Source: Byssothecium circinans
Lineage: Eukaryota; Ascomycota; Dothideomycetes; Pleosporales; Massarinaceae
Reading direction: 5' to 3'
Length of the DNA: 64,000 bases
Assembly: GCA_010015675.1 (NCBI GenBank)
Contig: ML977007.1
Coordinates: 338,016-402,015, forward strand
The position numbers were made by a program, and so were the translations under genes. Shown in pieces: positions 34,421 through 42,549 of the stretch; within the stretch, counting starts at the first letter, position 1; each line of letters opens with the position of its first letter. The notes under the pieces were generated by a model. It was not told the DNA's origin, did not search any database, and saw only the letters and a list, made by a program, of their open reading frames with translations.

Positions 34421-35167
34421 CATGTGGTGCTTCGCCGCGCTATATACACAATATAAATATCGTACGAGAACTCGTTGCGTTGGTCAGCGTCGTTTAATCT
34501 CACTTCTCACTATCATTCGCGCCACGGAAGGGCGTGAACGGCGTGGGCAATGCAGCACTAGTTGTTAACACGACCGGGCGGAACGGCGTTGCAAAGAACA
34601 GAATCGGTGAGTCGTATAGCAATTACGAATTCTTGCTTTGGATGGATGGGAGAGCTTCGAAAGGACTGCGTCGAAGGAAGGAAGGAAGGAATGAAGGAAG
34701 GGAGGATGCAGTGAAGATTCTGAATCCGAATTGAATCGAATCGAAGCAGCCACGAGAAGAAACTCCAAACCCCCTACCCCCTCCCTTGTATACCTATCAC
34801 TACCACCCACTCCCTTCCCGTGACCCAAATGCCACAACACTCCCACTGCCTGGCTCCGCTGCCTCGCGCCTCCCCCACCCAATCCCACTTCCCAGACAAA
34901 CTCCCATCCAGCCCGGATATATCAAACACAAGCTCCAGTTCCGGCCGTCGCGACCTCAAGATATCGCCTTCCCGTGCCGTATGCCGCCGCTACGTGGCAT
35001 TGTCGTGCCCGACTATCTAAGTAGACAAGGCATGAAAAGCTTCAGAAAGGCGTCGGACAGGATTGAACTGTTGTGCTTGGGGTTGGGGATGTGATGGATG
35101 GCGCCAACCGGGAGGGAGCTTTAACCCTTCCCCTCCGCTGGCTAAGTTCCAACCAGGAAAAAAGCCC

Positions 35168-35190
35168 AAACCTTGACGCCGTCAGGGTTT
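35168..35190 (-). repeat. 23-bp palindrome, copy 1
   Basis: Arms AAACCCTGACG and CGTCAGGGTTT around one central base, with one mismatch in the first plus-strand arm (CCTT for CCCT). Read on the minus strand it is preceded by GAT/GGT triplets and AACG, the same flank as copies 3 and 4. Confidence 0.8.
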
Positions 35191-35573
35191 CGTTACCATC
35201 ATCATTACCATCACCATTATCGCAACGGTATTCTCACGGCTTCCCTTTTCGCCAATGCAATCATGAGTACCTAGTGGGAAGATAGCATTATTGGTCCAGG
35301 TTCTATTGCGTGCGCCGTTGCGTTGACAGTAGTGCCATGGTGGTGGCATTTAGACTCCAGGGCGGCGAATCGAGGTTCATCGGGCTACGTCGTACTGTAC
35401 CTGCGGCGTTAAGGGATTGCTTAGTGGCACCTGGGTACTGGATCTTGCCATGATGATATGCTTGAACCGGTTCTGTGGCACTTTGGGGCACCTGTGTGGA
35501 TGGTTTGATGGTGCGTGTCGTCAAGACTTGTCCTCGTTGTTTGCTATGGGCTTTTGGGAAATGAGGAGCGCGG

Positions 35574-35656
35574 GATAAATACCTCTCCTTTTTCCGTTGG
35601 AGGGGATTTTTCTTTCCTCTACACACACGCACATACGGTCTGTCTTGACTTTAAAA
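35574..35656 (+). promoter_or_regulatory. TATA-leader module
   Basis: GATAAATAC at 35574, a pyrimidine leader with TTTCCTCTACACACACG, then GACTTTAAAAAATGG at 35647, 73 bp downstream. A 21-codon frame with four Cys starts at that ATG. Confidence 0.4.
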
Positions 35657-36244
35657 AATGGAACCAAACGAGCGATGTGGGTCTGGAGCTTGCTGCTCTG
35701 AGTATCCAAACTTGGGACTCTAGATTGAATTGAGAAACGAGGAGAGCATGGAAACATGAGTACCGCGTCTGTGCGACTCGATCGGTGTTAGAAGCTACGG
35801 GGAAAGCGAAAGCGTTAGGATGACGATGAGCGATATCGTTGTTTAGATATAGTGAACGTGAATAAGGTGTATGGGCTGGAGTGTTGGTTTCGCGAACGAG
35901 GTGCTTGCGCTTGAGGATTTATATCCGTTACTTCTTCGTTACTTCCTGACGCATTACGCACTGCTAGAGTACCGGCTCTAAAAGAGAACGGTACGTGGCA
36001 CATGTGCGCACTGGTTTTGAAAACCAATGAATACATGCTTATGTGAGGCTGCTGCTTTGGTCGTCTGGGTCTGCAGTTGCTGATCCAGATGGGGTTATGG
36101 AATTTTGGAGGAATTTTTGCTTAGAAGTTATGGATGCTGGCGTGATTGCATGTGTGCTATTTGGCGACTGTCTCGAGGGAATGGGATGAAGACGATCATG
36201 TTGATAATGAGTGGTGGTCGGAGTGGTTAACTTCCGACTTGCCC

Positions 36245-36267
36245 AAACCCTGACGGCGTCAGGGTTT
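36245..36267. repeat. 23-bp palindrome, copy 2 (perfect)
   Basis: Perfect arms AAACCCTGACG and CGTCAGGGTTT around a single G. It shares the preceding GCCC with copy 1. The GAT-triplet flank is not preserved here. Confidence 0.85.
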
Positions 36268-36439
36268 CTGCCAGCCACTCGCGCTGGGGAAAATGTAGGC
36301 TCTATCACTCTAACAAACCAATAATGGCTTGACAATATGACATTGCGGACGTTTTTGAGTTGATTGCAGCAGTGCAACAGCGATTTCCAAATTCAACCGT
36401 ATCCGGACGGCGCTTCCGTCATCTGAGTGACGTAGATTG

Positions 36440-36505
36440 TATATATTGCCCTCTTGTCGCGGGATCTACTCCTCTGCACACACAGTGATCTCCAGGATAC
36501 TAAAA
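36440..36505 (+). promoter_or_regulatory. TATA-leader module
   Basis: TATATATT at 36440, leader with CTACTCCTCTGCACACACAG, then GATACTAAAA at 36496, 56 bp downstream. A 65-codon frame (36454-36651) overlaps, but its ATG lies inside the leader. Confidence 0.4.
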
Positions 36506-36845
36506 ACTGTCAACAGAGGGCTCAACGTCGAGCTTCTTTCTCCAAAAAAAAAGATCCGCGCAAACTGTATATGCTTTGCAAAACCTCTCCGCCTGTTCAA
36601 GAGTGCAAGCACGGAAGTTGTGCACGAAACATGAGTGTGAGTTTGAGCTGAGAGACATCGGAGGCTGAGGACAGGATCTTTTTGGTTTGCGGTAAATCCA
36701 GGGATGGTAGATAGATCGTCAAGGTATTAGTGTCGTCAATGTAGTGATGGCGAGTATCATTAGCGTTAAGTGTTCCCTTTTCTCAACACTCTGAGCGCTG
36801 CGAAGATGGGATCGGTGCGACTATCCCGCCAGTTCATGGCCCGTC

Positions 36846-36900
36846 TATAAAAGGCTTTTGGTATCTTTTCCAATATCAACTATAGACACCGCAATTCTGG
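36846..36900 (+). promoter_or_regulatory. Possible TATA-leader module (weak)
   Basis: TATAAAAG at 36846 followed by a pyrimidine-rich stretch and ACTATAGACACC. The CTAAAA motif is absent, so membership in the family is doubtful. Confidence 0.25.
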
Positions 36901-37416
36901 GCATTGTACGAAAAGGACCCATGTTCGTGATCCAGGTGCTGCCTTACTCCAGAACGGTGGTAGAGAAGATTCGACGGTTCCGTCGGGTTTGCGTTTTTGC
37001 GCTGAGGGTTTTCTTCTTGGGGTTCGAGGTTTGTGTGGACTGAACGTACCTATGGTAATTTCGACTTCGAGCCATATCGAATGGAAGTTCCGTTCGCGTG
37101 GACCAACATGAGTGAGTGCAGCGGACGATGAACGAAGTGGTTTTCGCGACAGGTTAACAAGCGCATCGCGAGTAAAAATTCGCGAGCGCGATCTTGAAAG
37201 ATGATGAAGCGCATCGCCATCCGCCTCGAACAGTGACAAGTCTGTCGTCGCTGCCCTGTATCTTTGGTGTTCGATATGCTGATCGCTATCGCCCTGCTTC
37301 GTGCCCGCGGACGAAGTGACGAAAAATATTAAAAACCAAAAGAATATGACCCTCTGCCGGCGGGTGGAGGGGTAAAAGGTAAATTGTAACGCAACCCAGC
37401 AAAAAGAAATCATTTA

Positions 37417-37502
37417 AGGTCCTACCCGGATTCGAACCGGGGTCACCGGAAGATTCTGAGGCGATCAGAATCCGAAGTGCTAACCAACTACACCATAGAA
37501 CC
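37417..37502 (-). tRNA. tRNA-Gln (anticodon CTG) with 13-nt intron
   Basis: The minus strand folds as a tRNA. The acceptor pairs GGTTCTA with TAGGACC, with a D arm GTGT...GCAC and an anticodon stem TCGGA/TCCGG. The loop is TTCTGA, interrupted after position 37 by a 13-nt intron, then T38. The T arm is CCCGG-TTCGAAT-CCGGG. The intron contains TCAGAA, the exact complement of TTCTGA in the anticodon loop, the classic anticodon-intron helix recognised by the splicing endonuclease. A TTTTT Pol III terminator lies 12 bases after the gene on the minus strand (complement of 37401-37405). The body closely resembles fungal tRNA-Gln, which supports charging with glutamine. Confidence 0.96.
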
Positions 37503-39084
37503 AGATATAGCAGCCATCAGGAGTGAGTGCTGATTGATGTCAACATTCCAAAATATTGGCAATATATAGTACGGTAATTCTCTGTACGAAACTAGGGGAT
37601 CTGGAAGTCTGAAGATCTTTGGTGAGCCACACGGAAATGCGGAAAGTAAGGCGAGCTAGGCGAGTCAGCTAAAAAATTCTTTGTGCGTGCCCCACTTGTT
37701 TCGTCTCGACACCGGTTGGGACGGAAGAACCACAATAAGCGATAGAGAGCGCTGAGACCGACCTCAAGAACCCGAAACGCCATGTGGAATCACTTATAAG
37801 GGTATTTATTTATAAGCAAAATTGACTGCGGTATATAGCGCACTCTATTCACAATTTCAAAAAGGCGTAGAGCCTACACTGCACAACTTGGTTTCCCAAT
37901 AGCAATGGCCAATAGCAAGCTTTTGAAAACTCCGTTCGTACGCAGACCGAGTACGTATCCATAACGGATGCGAGTAGCGTATATTATAGCTTTTATTTGT
38001 CTAACATCCGGATATTGCGATCGCGCGACCGGTTTGACATTCTCGGGAAAGCGCTCTTGCATATGCGATAGAGCTTGCAAACCAGAGAATGATCGAGACT
38101 ATTATAATAGTACTCTTCCTTACTGAACGCAGGTGTTTCATTGATATTGCGGTCTCTCTCAATACCGTCGTCTGGGCTACGGTAATAACACTCTTCCTCC
38201 TGAAAGTCTCCAACAACGATACCTGCGAAGAATGTCTTAGCGAGCACTTGATACTCACGATTATTTAACTAATGGATGAGGAGATTCAGAAACTCGAGTC
38301 CCTGCATCAACGCGGCAGTGACTTTTCGTCCGCTTCATCACGTGACCGTGTCCCTCTAGCCTGCAGATGCATTCCACCTAGAGTAAAAGCCTGCAACAGA
38401 AACACAATAACAGATGTTAGTTAGCTACCGAAATATCTGTAAGATAGGGGTGGCAATCGTGGCGGTGATGTATCACCTTGGGTCACGAATAAGAAGACCT
38501 CGAGAGCACTTCTGTCGCAAACGACATCTCGATTTCCCTCAGTTTCACACGCGATCCTTCATATACCTAGGTATGCAAACTGCTCAATTACTCAATCAAT
38601 AAATTCATCCAATCTTGCGGGGTCTCATTGCAACAGCACAAGATGGTGTTCCATCTCAAACCACTTCCCTCAACTTCATACACACATCGATCTCGAATCT
38701 CAAAAAGTAAGGACTAGACAGGGGCAAGGTATACAAACCCTCCTATCGACCATCCATTTACTTCCTCTTCCCCACGCAGCTTCACGGGGCCTTTGTCGAA
38801 TGATAAAAATTCGCATGATGCTCTGCTGTGGAGACTAAAACGGTCCTGCAATTATGCAATGACCGGGTTTTCTTTTTTCTTGCGCGGTTTTAGTTTTTGG
38901 TACGTTGAAGGTGTGGAGTGTTTGATTTCATGTATAGTCAGTGGTGATGGTAAACGCCTTCATCGTACAAAGCGTCCGAATCAAAAACCGGGTAGGAGCC
39001 GGCATGTGAGTCAAGAAAGGTGGCGGTAGATGTTTGGGTGTAACCTCCCACTTTACAGTTGTTCTGTTCTTCTTACACGCTGCA

Positions 39085-39103
39085 GAGTCCTTCTGAAGGA
39101 CTC
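39085..39103. repeat. Perfect 19-bp palindrome followed by TAAAAG
   Basis: Arms GAGTCCTTC and GAAGGACTC around one T, immediately followed by TAAAAG. It resembles the short hairpins that precede (C)TAAAA in the TATA-leader modules, but no good TATA box lies upstream. Confidence 0.7.
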
Positions 39104-39852
39104 TAAAAGACCAAGGCCACGGAGGCCACGGAGACTGTTGTCTGCGGAGTCTCTCCTTCTTTATTAAGATTCAATTGGGGAAGCTTCATGAGATGGTGTG
39201 ATTGCATTATTAGGGAGAGGAAGTTACGTTGACGGAGATATTAGTGCCGGTGGCGATAATCAACACAGTCATCTCGTACGAGATACGGTCTATATAGTGA
39301 AAGGGTGCGTATTCATAACTTTGACAGTGAAAGATATTCTCGTCTCCTCACAAGGGGATATAAACCTTCTCATTAATCCATATCCTCATTCTCTGCACGG
39401 ATGACAGCAATGCCGTGAGCAGGCATAGCAACTAAAATATTGAAAACAAATCGCACAGAACTTCATGCGATTCGTGTCGTGAACTTCATTCAAAAATTTC
39501 CGCAGCCAGATGCGTGAGACGTTATTTTTTCAACCGCGGCACTAAGGCGCAAATGTATGAGAGCTAGTGTATGAATGAGTAAATTATCTGGTGGTGAAGT
39601 TCCCGTCCTCCACATAACTTGTTTCGGCTTTTAAGCTCCCTGTTCCCTCACAATACCGATATACCGGTATACCTCTCTTCTATGAGCTATTGCTATGTAT
39701 TTCTCTACGATAGCATAGTATATAACGAAGCACCAAAATTGATCCTATTGAGAGTCGATGATCCTTGCCGCGGACTGGTTAAAACCGAAAAGCAATATCC
39801 TGCTAAAGTATGGTAAAAGAAAACGCATGCGGACTAGCTTGCCTCAGCAACA

Positions 39853-39935
39853 TATAAATACCACCTCTTTAGCACTCTTCAATGATTTCTCCTCCACACA
39901 CTTCTCTTCAAGTCTCTCGAAGTTCAGTACTAGGA
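39853..39935 (+). promoter_or_regulatory. TATA-leader module
   Basis: TATAAATA at 39853, a leader with CTCCTCCACACACTTCTC, then GTACTAGGACA at 39927, 74 bp downstream. The terminal motif is degenerate (TAGG in place of TAAAA). Confidence 0.35.
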
Positions 39936-40168
39936 CACGCAGCCCAGAAGCCAAATGAGTGTTTGATCGAAATCTATTTGGTAGCGGCACATGGCACCTT
40001 CTCGGTCCGAAATTCTCGACTTATCTGCGCAGATGCTGGTTGAAGCGTTGTAAAACCTACGTGATGACCATCATCTTCACAACTTTGCATCTTCATCAAC
40101 ATGAGGTAAAGAGACCGACTGGTATACCTCGGGCTTACGGATATGCCAACCTGCGAGCTCGCTCGAGG

Positions 40169-40239
40169 TATAAAAGCCGTCCCAATCGTTCTTCACTCCT
40201 ACCCTTCACACACTCAAGAGTCTTTTAACGAGACTAAAA
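40169..40239 (+). promoter_or_regulatory. TATA-leader module
   Basis: TATAAAAG at 40169, leader with CTTCACTCC and CCTTCACACACTC, then a short hairpin (AGTCT...AGACT) running into GACTAAAA at 40232, 63 bp from the TATA box. No long frame follows. Confidence 0.55.
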
Positions 40240-40483
40240 ATAACGCTCTGGAAAAGGAGGTTGTTTTGGAAGTTATGAAGATTGCTACCTATGCTTTGGA
40301 CTAAAAGCAAAAGCCTTCGTCATGCAACTCAGCTTTCTGGGAACTTCGACACTGCGAAAATCCTAGAAGAATTAAAGAGGAACAATTCGAGCGGTGAAGA
40401 GCAGCATCGCCGCCTCAAACACTCCAGTCCAAGTTAATTGGCGTCCACGTGATTTGAGGCTAACGCGGTCAGTCGGATATAGA

Positions 40484-40556
40484 TATAAATACCCCTTTCT
40501 CCCTCTGGTTGTTTCTCTCACACTTCTCGCTAGTAGATATATCTGGTGGTCTAAAA
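40484..40556 (+). promoter_or_regulatory. TATA-leader module
   Basis: TATAAATA at 40484, leader with TTTCTCTCACACTTCTCG, then GTCTAAAA at 40549, 65 bp downstream, directly followed by ATG. The frame after that ATG is only 12 codons. Confidence 0.55.
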
Positions 40557-40679
40557 ATGCCACACAAAAAATCATCATGTCGCTCTGACGAGTAAAGCTT
40601 ATGAATAAAAAAGTCGCGTCTACCCTTGCATGGGGACAACGCTGTGCCTGGGTCCAAACCAAGGCGATTACATCTAAGA

Positions 40680-40738
40680 TATAAAAGGAGGAATTTCTTC
40701 ATCTACGCAAGATACGCACCGCTGAACTTGACTCAAAA
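40680..40738 (+). promoter_or_regulatory. TATA-leader module
   Basis: TATAAAAG at 40680, a shorter leader, then GACTCAAAA at 40730, 50 bp downstream. The leader is less pyrimidine-rich than in its neighbours. Confidence 0.4.
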
Positions 40739-40820
40739 TCTCCGCCCGAGATTTTGAAGAGCGCGAAACTTATTTAAACCTCTGCCATGACACTCGAGTC
40801 ATCGTCGACGCGGACTTGGC

Positions 40821-40895
40821 TATAAAAGCCACACAAAAACCCTCTCTTCCCTTGTTTCTCCACACACTTCTCACAAGACTCTTGCGAGTCAAAAA
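40821..40895 (+). promoter_or_regulatory. TATA-leader module
   Basis: TATAAAAG at 40821, leader with CCTCTCTTCC and CTCCACACACTTCTC, then a hairpin GACTC-TTGC-GAGTC immediately followed by AAAAAG (motif start 40886, 65 bp from the TATA box). Confidence 0.55.
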
Positions 40896-41126
40896 GAGGC
40901 ACCACTACCTCTATATGGGTGAGCTGGACGGCTTCTTCCAAATTAAAATTCTAGCAGGTCCCATCATGGGCGAGGGCGTCCGTCCTTCTGCTTCCAAAAT
41001 TAATTATTGTAAAGTCCCAAGTTACCCGTTACCCACAGTACCTCCAGTGATGATGACGGTCATCTCTGCAACACAGTACCCGCCCCGCCATACCTCACCA
41101 CATCCACCAACAAGCGTTGGGACGTC

Positions 41127-41199
41127 TATATAAACCCCCTCTCTCTCCGCCCCTTACACTTCCTTCACATTTCCGACTCTTGACACGATTGTACTAAAA
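41127..41199 (+). promoter_or_regulatory. TATA-leader module
   Basis: TATATAAA at 41127, leader with CTCTCTCTCCGCC and CACTTCCTTCACA, then GTACTAAAA at 41191, 64 bp downstream. An 11-codon frame follows from the ATG at 41218. Confidence 0.55.
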
Positions 41200-41405
41200 C
41201 TACTATCATCATTACTAATGGAGAGGGTGTTCGTGGACTCGTTGGCGGATTAAAAGACAACAAGTCTAAATGTATAGAGAGATGCGAGGGGCTTTACTTG
41301 CGTCAAACGATCTTTTTTAATGGGAAAGGGGAGGGGCTTCAGGTCAGGGGGGAAAATGGAAGCTGTGAGAATACTATTGCGATGATGGTGATGATGATGA
41401 CGACC

Positions 41406-41428
41406 AAACCCTGACGGCGTCAGGGTTT
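41406..41428 (+). repeat. 23-bp palindrome, copy 3 (perfect)
   Basis: Perfect arms around a central G, preceded by GATGATGATGACGACC. It lies 45 bp before element C. Confidence 0.85.
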
Positions 41429-41472
41429 CGACATTACCGAACTATTCTGCACGGTTCACCTCTCCATCTGGT

Positions 41473-41574
41473 CTAGCTCCTGCCGGTGCCTATATAGCCG
41501 CTGCTCCTGAGCACCTATGCTCGACACGCAATTCATCCTTTTCTCTACATGCTCTCGGTGCTCTACTGTCCAAC
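41473..41574 (+). repeat. TATA-leader element, diverged copy C
   Basis: Shares AGCTCCTGCC, GCCTATATAG, GCTCCTGAGC, GCAATTCATC, CATGCTCTCGG and CTCTACTGTCCAAC with copies A and B in the same order, with small indels. It links the long repeat at 0.4 and 17.3 kb to the module field of this block. Confidence 0.7.
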
Positions 41575-41586
41575 ATTCCTAGCCTG

Positions 41587-41771
41587 GTTAGACCTTGAAG
41601 TCTAAATGCAACTACTACTGTGAACGCAACGGCGCAATAGAAGCAATAATAATGATGATGATGATAACGAAACCCTGACGGCGTCACGGTTTGACCTTTT
41701 TCCTACATACGTAGTTAGAACTCAAAGTCTAAAAGCCACTACCACTCTCAACGCAACGGCGCAATAAAAGC
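41587..41771 (+). repeat. Direct duplication of 58 bp around a palindrome
   Basis: 41587-41644 and 41714-41771 align without gaps at roughly 83% identity. Both start GTTAGA, contain AGTCTAAA and end with ACGCAACGGCGCAATA. Each forms a short hairpin just before its TCTAAA motif. The GAT-triplet tract and palindrome copy 4 lie between the two. Confidence 0.75.
41670..41692 (+). repeat. 23-bp palindrome, copy 4
   Basis: One mismatch in the right arm (CACGG for CAGGG). It is preceded by a GAT-triplet tract and AACG, as in copy 1 read on the other strand. Confidence 0.8.
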
Positions 41772-41959
41772 CAAAAACCAATGCCATCTTCCCACTCCTC
41801 ATGATTGCATTGGCGGATCCTTCATCCTCTACCATGGTACTAATATTTTGCAAAGCGCGCTAATGGTCCGTCAGACTCCCTCCAACCCTTATCACTTCTA
41901 ACCTCCCCTTTTTAATATTTTGTTGCACCTAGCCTGTTCTTCTAGTCGAACGGAAGGCA

Positions 41960-42040
41960 TATAATTCCCAATCTTGTTGCTGCAGTAGACCGTCCTTTCC
42001 TCACACTCTTCCCGCAACGTAGTCTAGGAGACAAAAATGG
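41960..42040 (+). promoter_or_regulatory. TATA-leader module
   Basis: TATAATTC at 41960, leader with CCTTTCCTCACACTCTTCCCG, a short hairpin GTCT-AGG-AGAC, then AAAAATGG. Motif start 42028, 68 bp from the TATA box. A 60-codon frame begins at the ATG. Confidence 0.5.
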
Positions 42041-42219
42041 GATCATGGAAGATGCATGAGATCGGTGCGAGGTCCTCGCGCGGGCTGAAGGTTATAGCCT
42101 GCAACGAATATGAGACTAGTGTCTGGTGGTTTGACCTGGAAAGATTGCATGAAGGGGAAGGTATGGAGACGATGGTAGTGTGTAAAAACGCTTCGGTGAT
42201 GCTCACTACTGTCACGTGA
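42037..42219 (+). CDS. Possible small protein, 60 aa
   Basis: An ATG in good context (ACAAAAATGG) stands 77 bp after a TATA-like box and opens 60 codons. The product is mixed and charged, with no signal peptide or known motif. It is the longest frame following any of the TATA-leader modules. It could be a real small gene or chance; codon use is not decisive. Confidence 0.25.
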   Translation: MGSWKMHEIGARSSRGLKVIACNEYETSVWWFDLERLHEGEGMETMVVCKNASVMLTTVT

Positions 42220-42549
42220 TAGAGAAGATCGAAGTGACTCCTGAACTTGTTCACTTCCCTCTCAGTTTGGAGCTTGACATCGCCAAATCCTCTAATGCTA
42301 TCAAAAACTCCCAATATCAAGCTTCGTAAAGCTCATGCAGAGGTCCTACACCACCCTTCGCGACCATCTATCCACATATCACTGCGCCGTCACTGGATTC
42401 TTCACAGTCGCATACACATACGCACAGCAAGCCACACCAACTCAAGCAAGAACATCGTCCATCCCCCAACTAAGAGGCCATAATGTATTACACACCTCAC
42501 GCACGCGCTAGAACACAATTATTATACAGAGAACCGCCCACACTACCCA

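Larger units (their letters stand above)
34076..42549. other. Gene-free block, 8.5 kb, with repeated promoter-like modules
   Basis: Apart from one tRNA gene there is no convincing long coding frame. Instead it carries at least ten TATA-leader modules (35.57-42.04 kb, plus strand), a 23-bp palindrome repeated four times (35168, 36245, 41406, 41670), a tandem duplication at 41.6-41.77 kb, a perfect 19-bp hairpin at 39085-39103, an AG tract, and element C (41473-41574). Each is listed separately. Confidence 0.6.

Noticed and set aside
36454..36651. A 65-codon frame in the TATA-module field
   Set aside because: Its ATG lies inside the leader upstream of the CTAAAA motif and neighbouring modules have no equivalent frame, so it is treated as chance.
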